From the NCBI RefSeq assembly GCF_015355755.1, contig NZ_JACVEE010000003.1:372001-436000 (forward strand): a DNA stretch of 64,000 nucleotides, in the 5' to 3' direction. The position numbers were made by a program, and so were the translations under genes. Of the stretch, positions 1 through 8,747 are shown piece after piece. Source of the DNA: Nocardia sp. XZ_19_385 (lineage in GTDB: Bacteria; Actinomycetota; Actinomycetes; Mycobacteriales; Mycobacteriaceae). Positions within the stretch are counted from its first letter, which is position 1. Each line of letters starts with the position of its first letter. The notes under the pieces are model-generated. The model saw only the letters and a program-made list of their open reading frames with translations, was not told the DNA's origin and ran no database searches.

Positions 1-609
1 GCCAAGGCCGGGCCGGGTCGTCCGGCCGGGATCGATAGCGTCGAAACGCGTCAGCGGGTGATCGACGCCGCGATCCGTTGTTTTGCTCAGCACGGTTACG
101 GTCCGGCGACCAACAGTGTGATCGCGGGGATGGCGGGGGTGACTTCCGGCGCGGTGTACTACCACTTCGGCAGCAAACCCCAGATGTTCGAAGCTGTGTG
201 CGCGGAGGTGTACGGGCGGATCCAGGATCGGGCCAAGGCCGCGATCATGGGGGCGATGTCGGTGCGCGAGCTGTTGAAGGCGCTGCTCGCGGTGTCGATG
301 GAGATCAACCACGAGGCGCCGCAGCTGGCCGGGTTCGTGGCGACCGCGCCGATCGACGCACGCCGGCATGCCGAGCTGACCGAGGCGTTCGCGACGGTGA
401 GCGTGGGCATGGTCGATGGGTTGACCGAGGCGGTCACGCGTGGTCAGGAGGCCGGATTGATTCCGGCGGAACTGGATCCGGTGCAGGTGGCCCGTTTGGT
501 GCTGGCGGTGGTGGACGGTTTCGCCCATGCTGCGGCAGCCAGCGACCCGATCGAGATGGACATCCTCGACGGGCTGTTCGAGCGGCTGCTGCTGGACGCC
601 GAGCGGTAG
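1..609 (+). CDS. TetR/AcrR-family transcriptional regulator (5' end outside window)
   Basis: The frame is open from base 1, reading AKAGPGRPAGIDSVETRQRV into the HTH, so the true start lies left of the window. The visible 202 codons hold the TetR N-terminal helix-turn-helix (RVIDAAIRCFAQHGYG, then VTSGAVYYHFGSKPQMFEAV, with the family signature YYHFGSK), followed by the variable helical ligand-binding and dimerisation domain. It should bind an operator as a dimer and be released by a small hydrophobic ligand. The gene is followed by a strong hairpin and then by the convergent carotenoid oxygenase. Its targets cannot be told from here. Family assignment is firm. Confidence 0.9.
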   Translation, partial: AKAGPGRPAGIDSVETRQRVIDAAIRCFAQHGYGPATNSVIAGMAGVTSGAVYYHFGSKPQMFEAVCAEVYGRIQDRAKAAIMGAMSVRELLKALLAVSMEINHEAPQLAGFVATAPIDARRHAELTEAFATVSVGMVDGLTEAVTRGQEAGLIPAELDPVQVARLVLAVVDGFAHAAAASDPIEMDILDGLFERLLLDAER

Positions 610-616
610 ACAGAAA

Positions 617-643
617 CGGGCAGCGCGGAAGATGCGCTGCCCG
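617..643. terminator. Hairpin terminator between convergent genes
   Basis: CGGGCAGCGC pairs perfectly with GCGCTGCCCG around a 7-nt loop (GGAAGAT), eight bases after the TetR stop, and is followed by a short T-containing stretch (GCTGTTTC). It lies between two convergent genes, so it may act in both directions. Confidence 0.6.
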
Positions 644-689
644 ATGCTGTTTCAGGTCTGCGCTGCCTGAGGGTTCAGCGCCGGATGCC

Positions 690-2129
690 TCACGGCCGGG
701 CGACCCGCTGGGTGAAAGTGCCGTGGAAGGTGAGCGGTAGGTGGTGACGCAGCCGACCGCGATACACCGGCTCGGCTTCGATATCCCTGGCATCGAGAAT
801 CAACATACTGGCCAGCTCCGATACCCGGTCCTGAGTGACCACCAGCAGCCACCCGTCATCCTCGGAAATCGGCCTCGGCCGGGACACGAACAGCGCCTCG
901 TGCGTGAAATGCTCCTCGGGCAGCCGGTGCAGCGATTCCTTCCCGGTCTCGTTGTCGATCTTGGCGATCGCGTTCGGATACCGGTTGCCGTCCGCGCCGA
1001 CCGCGAGGTAGACGTAGCGGTGCCGCTGCCCGGTGCGGGCCCAGTTGAACATCGGGAAGTCGCCTTGGAGGTCCGAGAGCGTCTCGTGGATGACTCGCCC
1101 GGTCGGCGTGACCCGCAGTCGCATCAGCTTGCCGCCGTAGGACAGGGCGGTGTCGGTGAGCCCGTCCTGCAGACCCCGCAACTGCCCGTTGAGCTGCTCC
1201 CAGGTGGCGTCGTAGTTGACCAGTTCGATGACGGTGTCGGAGCCGTCCTCGTAGGTGTTGGCCAGGTGCAGATGCATCAGCGGGTCGGTGTGCAGGATGC
1301 GTGGCCGGCCGCCGTCGCGGGGGACCAGGGCGATCATGGTGCCGCGGGCGGCGTCGTACTCGATGGCTTCGATGAAGTTGCGCAGCCCCAGGCCCGCGCC
1401 CGTCATCTTGCCGACCGGGAACACCAGCGGCGCCACCACGAACACCAGATGCTTTGCGGTCAAACCCATATCGTGGTTGAACATGGGTACCGGCAGGTTC
1501 AGGTGCCCGAGGCTGCGGAGTGTGCCCGCCCGGTCGACGCGATAGCAGGCGAGTTTCGGCCGGGGGAACATGGCCAGGCCGAAGTTGTACATCTCACCGG
1601 TTGTGGTGTCCCACTTGGGATGTGCGGAGAACGCGCCGATCCATTTCAGGCCGCCGTCGAAGTCGTGCACGCCCAGAGTGTCGAGGGTGTCCGGATCGAG
1701 TTCGGTGGGGCGGCCGCCCTCCCACAAGGCGAGCAGTTTTCCCGCGTGCATCGCGACGCTGGTGTTGGCGACGTTGGCGGGGAATTGCAGTGCGTTGGTG
1801 AGGATTCCGCCCGGTCGCATGGTGCCGAGCGCCCGGTACGGCGCGCCCTTGGCGCCGAGTGAGTGCCGGTAGTGCTTGGTGCGGACGAAACGGTTGCGGA
1901 ACCGCAGCCCGCCTTCGTCGAGAGCGAACATGGACAGCATGCCGTCACCGTCGAAGAGATGGCCCAGCTGCTGACCGCCCGCTTCGAGTTTTCCGGGGCC
2001 GTTGCGGTACATGGTGCCGCGCAGCCCCTCCGGTAGCGCACCGTCGAAATCGTCGACGGTGTAATCGAATTCGTCGTAGAGCGGGATGTAGTCGCGAAAG
2101 TTCCGGGCGGAAGTGGTCGGGCTGGACAT
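690..2129 (-). CDS. Carotenoid cleavage oxygenase (RPE65/CCD family)
   Basis: 479 aa, the usual length of this family. These non-haem Fe(II) enzymes cleave a C=C bond of carotenoids, apocarotenoids or stilbenoids with O2. The four iron-ligand histidines can be placed: H170 (FSAHPKWD), H219 (FNHDMGLT), H288 (HLANTYE) and H469 in the C-terminal LTFHGTF. Early family motifs YRNGPG and FDGDGML are also present. The ATG follows a strong AGGAGG-type site. The gene is the last of the long leftward operon, 26 nt after the D27-like gene, which points to a carotenoid-type rather than a lignostilbene substrate; that choice is inference. Confidence 0.9.
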   Translation of the reverse strand: MSSPTTSARNFRDYIPLYDEFDYTVDDFDGALPEGLRGTMYRNGPGKLEAGGQQLGHLFDGDGMLSMFALDEGGLRFRNRFVRTKHYRHSLGAKGAPYRALGTMRPGGILTNALQFPANVANTSVAMHAGKLLALWEGGRPTELDPDTLDTLGVHDFDGGLKWIGAFSAHPKWDTTTGEMYNFGLAMFPRPKLACYRVDRAGTLRSLGHLNLPVPMFNHDMGLTAKHLVFVVAPLVFPVGKMTGAGLGLRNFIEAIEYDAARGTMIALVPRDGGRPRILHTDPLMHLHLANTYEDGSDTVIELVNYDATWEQLNGQLRGLQDGLTDTALSYGGKLMRLRVTPTGRVIHETLSDLQGDFPMFNWARTGQRHRYVYLAVGADGNRYPNAIAKIDNETGKESLHRLPEEHFTHEALFVSRPRPISEDDGWLLVVTQDRVSELASMLILDARDIEAEPVYRGRLRHHLPLTFHGTFTQRVARP

Positions 2130-2155
2130 AGCCCCTCCTGTAATGCGGTGATCGG

Positions 2156-2848
2156 TTACACGGCGGCGGATCGGGGAGCGGGCGGACGCACGCGCAACGT
2201 GCAGGACAGGCCGGGCAGATGCGGTTCGAATTCCAGCGGCATCGCCGAGTTCTGGTCGAACACCCGCTCGCAGGCGGCTTTACAGCCCATCAGGCACGAA
2301 TTCTCTTGGGCGGCAGGGGAAGATACCGAGGTGTGCATGGCGCATTCCGGAATCTCGTAGACCAGCGTCCCGTCGGGCTCCAGGCCGGTCCGATGGATCG
2401 GCCCCACCAGGAAGGTCGCGAAACCCACGCCCGCATCCATGACCGCCGGGTACATGCCCTTCGGAATAAGCCGGACCGATTCGAAGGCCGGCAGCAGATA
2501 GCGCAGCCAGCGGCGCAGGCGAGCCGACACCGCACCTGAAACCAGGTCGGTGACGTCCTCGGCGGGCAGCACCCGCGTCAATTCGGTTGTTGTCCATTCC
2601 AATTCGCGGACGAACTGCCCGTAGCGGCGCTTGTAGGACCAGCGTGGCGCTTCGAAGACCCGATTGCGGGTGCGCCGGGCGGTGAGTGCCGCCCAGTCTG
2701 CGTCGACTGCCGCGCGATCCTCGGCCACCGCCCGCAGCACCGGCAGCAGCACCAGGTCGGGAATGTCGCCGACGCGCGCCAGCATCGACCGCATGATCAG
2801 GTCGTCACGCACCGCGGTCAGCGTTCCGGATTGCTTGTAGGTATTCAC
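2156..2848 (-). CDS. D27-like protein (beta-carotene isomerase D27-type C-terminal domain)
   Basis: 230 aa. The C-terminal third closely resembles, from memory, the domain of plant DWARF27, the iron-containing all-trans/9-cis beta-carotene isomerase that starts strigolactone synthesis. The triplet CLMGCKAAC (C185, C189, C193) has the same C-x3-C-x3-C spacing as plant CLGICINTC. MPLEFEPHLPGLSC (C216) matches the plant block of the form GVxLYMEPNFEDYSC and is followed by a Pro-rich end. A further Cys sits at C169. The N-terminal 120 residues are helical and not recognised. It lies 24 nt after the Mce-associated gene and directly before a carotenoid cleavage oxygenase, the same pair of activities that works in sequence in plants. 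I assign the domain with fair confidence; the activity is inferred. Confidence 0.7.
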   Translation of the reverse strand: MNTYKQSGTLTAVRDDLIMRSMLARVGDIPDLVLLPVLRAVAEDRAAVDADWAALTARRTRNRVFEAPRWSYKRRYGQFVRELEWTTTELTRVLPAEDVTDLVSGAVSARLRRWLRYLLPAFESVRLIPKGMYPAVMDAGVGFATFLVGPIHRTGLEPDGTLVYEIPECAMHTSVSSPAAQENSCLMGCKAACERVFDQNSAMPLEFEPHLPGLSCTLRVRPPAPRSAAV

Positions 2849-2871
2849 TGTTCACCTCTCTGGGAACCCCG

Positions 2872-4218
2872 TCAGGGGATGTCGACCTTGCTGGCCTTCC
2901 ACCGGCCGTCGACCTGCCGCATCGTCATGACGACGCGGCTGCGATCCACCCGCGGATCGGGCAGTTCGGTATTGGAGACGGTCTGGTCGACGAACAGCAG
3001 CACCACTACCTCGTCCCGAGTCGCGGACTTGACCGCGGACTGCAGCACCACACCGTTCCCGGTGGCTTTGTGGTCGAGCAGCAGCTGCCGCAGTTGGGTG
3101 CTGGATTTGGTGTAGGCGTCACGGAAGTCGCCGGTGGAGCCGTCCAGTACCGCCTGGAAGGCAGCATCGAGATTGGCGGCATCGACCGAGGTGAGGGTGA
3201 CCGCGTAGCTGTTGGCAGCCTGCAATGCGGCGGCGCTCGCATCGTCGATGGCCGCGGCTTCGCGGGCCTGCCAGCCGAGGTAGGCGGTCGCGCCGCCGAG
3301 GGTGAGGATCAGCAGGAGAGCGAAGGCAGGTACTAGTCGCCGTGCGAGTGCCGTGATCTGTTGCAGCAAGCGCGGTTTCGGTTGTGCGGTCTCCGGTTCT
3401 GAACTTGCACGCTTAGACCTGATAGCGGCAGACTTCGTGCCGATTGCGGCAGACGCCGTTGAGGTGGTGTCGGCCGAATCGGCCTCGGACTCGTTGGCCG
3501 CGCCCGGCACGTCGGCCGCGCCGGACTCGTTGGCTTCGTCGGGCACGTCCGCCTCGCCGGGCACGTCGACCTCGGCAGCTGCGCCGGCGACGTCAGCCTC
3601 ATCGGCTGGATCGGCGGCGACCCGGGCCGAAACCTCGTTGCCGGTACCTGCCGTAGCGCCAGTCGTCAAAGCTGCCGCCGCATTGGTGGTCGAAGCTACC
3701 GCCGTATCGTCGATCGTCGAAGCTGTCGTGGCATCGGCATTGGCCGCCGCGGCTGGGTCGGCCTTGTCGTCTTCGGCCGGATGGGCAGCCATCTCGGCCG
3801 CAACCTCGCTGCTAGCACCTGCCGCCGTATCGCCGGTCGTCGAAGCTGTCGTGGCATCGGCCTTGGCTGGCGCAGCTGGGTCGGCCTTGTCGTCGTCGGC
3901 GGGATCGGCGGCCATCTCGGCTGTAACCTCGTTGCCAGTACCTGTCGCCGTATCGTCGCTCGTCGAAGCTCCTGCCGCATCGTCGGTCGTCGACGCTGTC
4001 GTGGCCGGGTCGGCTTTGTCGTCATTGGCCGGATCGGCAGCCATCTCGGCTGTAACCTCGTTCCCACTACCTGCCGCCGTATCATTGGTCGGCGAAGCTG
4101 TTGAGGCATCGGTGTCTGCTGCTGCGGCTGGAGTGGGGTCGCTGGTGGCTTCCGCAACCGTTTCGTCCGGAAACTCCTGCAGTTTCTTGCTGTGTTCTTT
4201 GACTGTGTTGTTGCGCAT
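2872..4218 (-). CDS. Mce-associated membrane protein with a long acidic repeat-rich N-terminus
   Basis: 448 aa. The start is set at 4218 because GAGGA lies 6 nt upstream; the ATG two codons earlier touches that site. Residues 1-280 are low-complexity, Ala/Asp/Thr-rich, with degenerate repeats of about 41 residues beginning NEVTAEMAADP. One membrane helix follows at about 295-315 (VPAFALLLILTLGG). The C-terminal 130 residues form the SnoaL-like fold typical of Mce-associated (Mas) proteins, ending MRQVDGRWKASKVDIP. Mas proteins accompany mce operons and are thought to stabilise the importer in the envelope. The gene lies 19 nt after mceF. The very long N-terminal tail, probably cytoplasmic, is unusual; most Mas proteins have a short one. 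Confidence 0.8.
   Translation of the reverse strand: MRNNTVKEHSKKLQEFPDETVAEATSDPTPAAAADTDASTASPTNDTAAGSGNEVTAEMAADPANDDKADPATTASTTDDAAGASTSDDTATGTGNEVTAEMAADPADDDKADPAAPAKADATTASTTGDTAAGASSEVAAEMAAHPAEDDKADPAAAANADATTASTIDDTAVASTTNAAAALTTGATAGTGNEVSARVAADPADEADVAGAAAEVDVPGEADVPDEANESGAADVPGAANESEADSADTTSTASAAIGTKSAAIRSKRASSEPETAQPKPRLLQQITALARRLVPAFALLLILTLGGATAYLGWQAREAAAIDDASAAALQAANSYAVTLTSVDAANLDAAFQAVLDGSTGDFRDAYTKSSTQLRQLLLDHKATGNGVVLQSAVKSATRDEVVVLLFVDQTVSNTELPDPRVDRSRVVMTMRQVDGRWKASKVDIP
3589..4062 (-). repeat. In-gene degenerate repeats (about 41 codons each)
   Basis: Inside the Mce-associated gene, protein units start at about residues 53, 96, 137 and 194 with NEVTAEMAADP, NEVTAEMAADP, SEVAAEMAAHP and NEVSARVAADP. 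Each is followed by a DDKADPA block and a Thr/Ala/Ser-rich linker. The period varies (43, 41 and 57 residues), so this looks like an expanding and decaying array. Confidence 0.75.
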
Positions 4219-4237
4219 TGGCATTCCTCGCGTCGAG

Positions 4238-5515
4238 CTATTTGTCGCCGTGTCTTTGGGGTTCGGCCTCGGGTGGCATGGTGGGGCCGCCGTAGGGCAA
4301 GGGGATGGTGTAGGGCCCGATCGGGGTCGGGTCTGTGCGGCGCATGGGGTCGTAACCCGCTGGGGGATGGGCGGTGTCGTCGCCGGGTGGGCGTGGCGCG
4401 TTGCGGGCTCCGCGCACCAGAAGTGCCGGGTCGGGGTTGGGGCAGTAGGTGTACATGAAGGGCTCTGGGTAGTCCGGCTGGAACGGCACATCTCGGGGGT
4501 GGGGGTAGTCGCAGTAGTGCCGGAAGTAGAGGTTGGCCACGGCCCATACGCCGCCGTCGTGCATGGTCGATGTCACTGCCTCGAGTAACGAGCCGCGGTC
4601 GTTTCGCAGCAGGTGGGTCAGTGCGGGCACGCGTACGTAGGACAGTTGCGCGACTGTGGCGAGGTTGCCGAGCAGCTGCACCATGGTGGGCGAGTTGTCG
4701 GCGATGAGTGCGTCCATCGCCTGCAATGCCTGCGGGCTCTGTTCGAGGAGCCGGCGCAGCCCGGCGTCTTTGGTTCCGGCCGCCGCCAGTACCGTCGTGA
4801 GATTGTCTGTGGCGGTACGCAACCCGCCTGCTGAGTCGGTGACGAGCTGGAACACCGGCCGGCTACTGCGCAACAGCGTCATGGTCTGGGGAAGTGCGCC
4901 GTCGAGGGTGGACATCAGCATTCCCGCCCCACTGAGCAGCTCGCCGAGCTTCTGCGGCCCCTCCGGTCCGACGCCCAATTCATCGACAATGGCGCGTAGT
5001 TGGACCGGATCGGTCTGCGCGAGCAGGCCGTCGATATTGCCGAGCACCCGCCACAGCGGCACCGGGATCACCGTGCGCTCCTGCGCGATGACGCTGCCGT
5101 CTTCGAGCCAGGGCCCGTCGGTGCCGCGGGGCTGAAAGTCCAGGTATTGCTCACCGGCAGGGGAGAGCCCAGAGACCCGAACTACCGTGCCGTCACGGGG
5201 AATCCGTACCGTCGCGTCGATCCGCGCGACCGCCTGCACGCCGCCGCCGGTGAGCTCGACCGACCGCACCTTGCCGATCGGCACACCGCGCAACGTCACG
5301 TCCTGCCCGGCAAGCAACCCACCGGATTCCGAAAGCTCCACCCGGATAGCCATTTCCGTCGCGAAAGGATCGCTGCGCAAGGCCCCGAACATGACGTAGG
5401 ACGACGCCACCACCACCAGCAACACCTGCGCCAGCGTGGACAGCGCCAGCCGATGCGCTACAGCAGTCCGGGTGGCGTACACCAAGATTCGGGCCGGCGG
5501 CTCCAGTAGCGTCAT
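4238..5515 (-). CDS. mceF: MceF-type MCE/MlaD-domain lipid-transport protein
   Basis: 425 aa. The start (MTLLEPPARI) is chosen because its ATGA overlaps the mceE stop; the frame is open further upstream but only through mceE. One N-terminal membrane helix (LSTLAQVLLVVVASSYVMF) anchors the protein. The MCE domain follows (FATEMAIRVELSESGGLL, VTLRGVPIGKVRSVEL), then a long helical region and a Pro-rich tail. MCE subunits form a hexameric needle that carries lipids across the periplasm to the YrbE permease. It is the sixth MCE subunit of the operon, hence the F label by position. Confidence 0.88.
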   Translation of the reverse strand: MTLLEPPARILVYATRTAVAHRLALSTLAQVLLVVVASSYVMFGALRSDPFATEMAIRVELSESGGLLAGQDVTLRGVPIGKVRSVELTGGGVQAVARIDATVRIPRDGTVVRVSGLSPAGEQYLDFQPRGTDGPWLEDGSVIAQERTVIPVPLWRVLGNIDGLLAQTDPVQLRAIVDELGVGPEGPQKLGELLSGAGMLMSTLDGALPQTMTLLRSSRPVFQLVTDSAGGLRTATDNLTTVLAAAGTKDAGLRRLLEQSPQALQAMDALIADNSPTMVQLLGNLATVAQLSYVRVPALTHLLRNDRGSLLEAVTSTMHDGGVWAVANLYFRHYCDYPHPRDVPFQPDYPEPFMYTYCPNPDPALLVRGARNAPRPPGDDTAHPPAGYDPMRRTDPTPIGPYTIPLPYGGPTMPPEAEPQRHGDK

Positions 5516-6600
5516 CGTCCCGGCCCCATCACCCGGTTCCCGAGCTGGGTGAGTACGAAGGCCAGGGAACCCACCAAGTTCGCCCAATCCGCCGATTCCG
5601 GCACCCGGAACTCCGGATCGGCCAGGTGCCCGGGGTCATCGACCGGCCCGAGCACCACCTGCCGCAACTCCACATCCGAGTGGGCGGCGTTGGCGCTGAA
5701 GAACTTCAACGTCGGCGGCAGGATTCGTAGCAGGTTGGCCATGGTGACCCGCGGGTCCACCGCCGATTCGTTGAACGCCTCCGACAGCAGGTTGAGATCG
5801 TGGATGATGCTGCGGGTGTCGGTGCCCTGGATCGACGGGAACTTCTGCAGCTGCCGGGTCACGGCCGCGATCTGGTCGGCAAGCCCGGCGATCTGCGCGG
5901 TGTTGTCGGCGATCACCGCCAAAGCCGGTGCGGCCGAACCGATCACCTCGTTGATCGCGGTACGCCGGGCGTCCAGCGAGTCGGCGAGGGCGGCCGTGCG
6001 CGCGAGCACTCCCCGCAGGTCGCCGGTGCGAGAAGCCATGGTCGCCAGCAGATCCCGAGACTCTGCGATCAGGGCGGTGAGCCGCTGCCCGTCGTCGTTC
6101 ATGGCGTCACCCATCCCGTTGAGCACCCGGGTGAGATTGCGGATCACGCCACCGTTGACCAGCAGTGTGGTGGCGGCGAGCACGTCTTCGACCGTCGCGG
6201 CGGCCACCGTGGCCGGCAAGGCGATCGTGTCGCCGTCGCGCAGCAGCGGACTGCCGCCTTCGGCCGGCGGCACCAAGGAGACAAAGATGTCGCCCAGCGG
6301 TGTGGCCGAACGCAATTCGGCTTTCGTGCCCACCGGCAACCGCACGCTATCGAGCAGCCGCATCCGCACCACCGCGGTGTAGTCGCGGGCCGTCATCGAC
6401 TCCACCTCGCCGACATCGGCGCCGCCGACCCGCACCTTGGCCCGATCGGGCAGGTTCAACGCGTTCGAGAACACCGCGTCCAGGTGGTAACTGGGCCCGT
6501 TCACGCCGGGCGCGGGCAGCGGCAGATCCTCGACGCTCACCGAACACCCGGTCAGCAGCGCGAGCCCGAGGGCGGCGGCCAGCCGCGGCAGGCGGCTCAC
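5512..6600 (-). CDS. mceE: MceE-type MCE-domain lipoprotein
   Basis: 362 aa. Signal peptide with lipobox LLTGC (Cys19), the normal feature of the fifth MCE subunit (LprK/LprN type), so it is acylated and tethered to the outer face of the membrane. The MCE domain follows (YHLDAVFSNALNLPDRAKVR, VGGADVGEVESM), with PLGDIFVSL typical of MceE, then a helical needle region. Both ends overlap neighbours by ATGA, so it is translated in step with mceD and mceF. Confidence 0.9.
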   Translation of the reverse strand: MSRLPRLAAALGLALLTGCSVSVEDLPLPAPGVNGPSYHLDAVFSNALNLPDRAKVRVGGADVGEVESMTARDYTAVVRMRLLDSVRLPVGTKAELRSATPLGDIFVSLVPPAEGGSPLLRDGDTIALPATVAAATVEDVLAATTLLVNGGVIRNLTRVLNGMGDAMNDDGQRLTALIAESRDLLATMASRTGDLRGVLARTAALADSLDARRTAINEVIGSAAPALAVIADNTAQIAGLADQIAAVTRQLQKFPSIQGTDTRSIIHDLNLLSEAFNESAVDPRVTMANLLRILPPTLKFFSANAAHSDVELRQVVLGPVDDPGHLADPEFRVPESADWANLVGSLAFVLTQLGNRVMGPGR

Positions 6601-7697
6601 CGGTTCATCCTCGTCATCGCTTCCAGCACCGACGTGACCCCGAAATCCGGCCCCATATCGCTGAAATTGCCGGTGCTACAGCCTAATTGCCGCAAGCCGA
6701 GGATGTTGCAGACTTCCTTGGTCATGGAACTGTCGAAGAACACCGAGTCGAAATGTGCGCCCACGCGCAGGTATCCGTTGCGCTGATCGATCGCGGCGAC
6801 CACGTTGTCGACCGCCAGCGGCGCCACATCGAAGACCTCGGCGAGCTCGCGCCGATAGTCCACCAGCGCCCGCGTGAACGATTCGCTGCTGACCACCGTG
6901 GCTCGCAGATCCGCGCGATGGTCGGTCAGCAGCGCGGTGACCTGCTCGAGCACCTCGTTGAGCTGCCGCCCGGTCGTGCCCTGCCCCAGGCTTTCCTGCG
7001 CCATGAGCTCGCCGAGTTGCCCGACACCGGAACCGAATTCGTGCAGCAGCTGCTGATTGCGGGACGCGGCGTCGGTCAGCGTGGCCAGGTTGGTGACGAT
7101 GGTGGTGATGGCCTCGCGAGTGGCCGCGCCGTCGCCGCCGGTCCGCAAAGCCTCCGACAGCGTCCCCAGCGCCGACCGCAATTGCGCGCCGCTGCTGGAC
7201 GCGACTGCCGCGGTAGCGTCCAGGACATCAGCCATCGGGCCGTTGCCCTGGCCGTCGCCGCGCAGCGAAGTGCCCAGCTTGTCGACCATTTTCAGGATGC
7301 GGTCGAACTCGATCGGCGTGCGTGTGCGGTTCAGCCCGAGCACCGCGCCGTCGGGCAGCACCGCGCCGCCGGTGTAGGCCGGGGTCAGTTCGACGTGGCG
7401 TTCGGTGAGGATCGAGGTGCCGACGGTGACGGCCTGCACGGCCTCCGGAATCTGGATATCGCCGTCGACGCTGAGCACGACCTCCACGTAATCGCCACGC
7501 ACGCTGATCTTCTCGATCGTTCCTACGGGCATTCCCAGCACGGCGACCGTGTTGCCTTCGTACAGCCCGATGGCGTTGTCGAACTGGGCGACGATCGTGC
7601 GCGGATCCGCCGACGACCCCGGCAGCATCCGGTAGCCGGCCAGGACCGCGGCGGCGACGGCCACGATCGCGGCGATGCGAAGTACTTTGCGTCTCAT
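6597..7697 (-). CDS. mceD: MceD-type MCE-domain protein
   Basis: 366 aa. The start is taken at MRRKVLRI, where the ATGA overlaps the mceC stop and a membrane helix (IAAIVAVAAAVLAGY) follows at once. The MCE domain covers about residues 35-115 (IVAQFDNAIGLYEGNTVAVL, GMPVGTIEKI), and a long helical segment rich in small residues forms the rest. It is the fourth MCE subunit of the heterohexamer and ends with a 4-nt overlap into mceE. Confidence 0.88.
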   Translation of the reverse strand: MRRKVLRIAAIVAVAAAVLAGYRMLPGSSADPRTIVAQFDNAIGLYEGNTVAVLGMPVGTIEKISVRGDYVEVVLSVDGDIQIPEAVQAVTVGTSILTERHVELTPAYTGGAVLPDGAVLGLNRTRTPIEFDRILKMVDKLGTSLRGDGQGNGPMADVLDATAAVASSSGAQLRSALGTLSEALRTGGDGAATREAITTIVTNLATLTDAASRNQQLLHEFGSGVGQLGELMAQESLGQGTTGRQLNEVLEQVTALLTDHRADLRATVVSSESFTRALVDYRRELAEVFDVAPLAVDNVVAAIDQRNGYLRVGAHFDSVFFDSSMTKEVCNILGLRQLGCSTGNFSDMGPDFGVTSVLEAMTRMNR

Positions 7698-8743
7698 CGG
7701 CAGTCCTCGAAGTATCGGAAATGCTCGGGCCAATTCGACTGCTCCGCATTGGCGGTGATGGCGCACATCCAGGAGTCGACCATCAGCCCGCCCGGCAGCA
7801 GGAAGTCCAGGAACGGCCCGGTGCCGGTGGCATTGGCGAGATTACGGATCGCGATCGGCATGGCCTGGAACATGTTGCGCAGCAACGCATCGTGATTGCC
7901 GATCAACGATGTCATGGCCCGGATGTCGACGAGCAACTTGTCGATATCGGCCCGATTACCGACCGACACCTCCCGCGCCGTGTGCACCAGCTGCGTCGCC
8001 GCGTCCAGCAGCCGCACCACGCCGGTGCGCCGGGACATGATCTCGCGCACCAGATTCCGGCCCTGCCCGATCATCGCCGACAGGTCGGTCTGCTGGGTGC
8101 CGAGGATCGCCGCGACCTGCGCGGTGTTGCGCAGCAGCGACCCGATCTGGTCGCGCCGCTCGGAGATCATCCGTGACAGGTTCTCCACATTGGCCATTGC
8201 CTCCGGCAGAATCGCAGGCGCGTCCCGCAGCTGAGCCGCCAGTAGCTGCATGGACTGGGCGAACCGGTCGGCATCGACCTGTTCGAAGGTGGCCGTCGAA
8301 TCCTGCAACAGCTTTTGCAGGTCGTATGGAACTGTCGTGCGCGACAACAGGATTCGGTTGCCGGACAGCGCTCCGGTGCCGGCCGGTGTGAGCGCGACGG
8401 ACCGTGCGCCCAGCACCGTGGTGAGTTTGATCTCGGCCCTGGTCTCCGCGCCGAGCGTGACTTCGCGGCCGATCTTCATGTGCACCAGCACGCGATCACC
8501 CGCCAGCTCGGTACCGTCCACGGTGCCCACCGGCACCCCCGCCACGGTGACTTGATCGCCGGAGCGAATGCCCGCGGCCTGACCGAATTCGGCCGAGTAC
8601 GTCTGCTGCCCGACGTGCAGGGTCGTCACCAGCGTGGTCGAGGCGACCGCCAGCGCCAGCGCCAGCAGCGCCAAACCCCCGAGCCAGGTCTTGTCGAAGG
8701 ACTCCAGGTCCCGGCCGCGAAAGCGCGGTCTTCGAAGCGTCAT
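7694..8743 (-). CDS. mceC: MceC-type MCE-domain protein
   Basis: 349 aa from ATG at 8743; a GTG one codon earlier is equally possible, and both lie just after the mceB stop. A basic start (MTLRRPRFRGRDL) precedes a membrane helix (WLGGLALLALALAVASTTLV). The MCE domain follows (YSAEFGQAAGIRSGDQVTVA, GVPVGTVDG), then a helical needle region. The C-terminus LLPGGLMVDSWMCAI resembles other MceC-type tails. Third MCE subunit of the importer. Confidence 0.88.
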   Translation of the reverse strand: MTLRRPRFRGRDLESFDKTWLGGLALLALALAVASTTLVTTLHVGQQTYSAEFGQAAGIRSGDQVTVAGVPVGTVDGTELAGDRVLVHMKIGREVTLGAETRAEIKLTTVLGARSVALTPAGTGALSGNRILLSRTTVPYDLQKLLQDSTATFEQVDADRFAQSMQLLAAQLRDAPAILPEAMANVENLSRMISERRDQIGSLLRNTAQVAAILGTQQTDLSAMIGQGRNLVREIMSRRTGVVRLLDAATQLVHTAREVSVGNRADIDKLLVDIRAMTSLIGNHDALLRNMFQAMPIAIRNLANATGTGPFLDFLLPGGLMVDSWMCAITANAEQSNWPEHFRYFEDCR

Positions 8744-8747
8744 CACG

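Noticed and set aside
4219..4491. Upstream extension of the Mce-associated gene by 91 codons
   Set aside because: It would lie almost wholly inside the mceF 3' end, and the ribosome site clearly favours the start at 4218.
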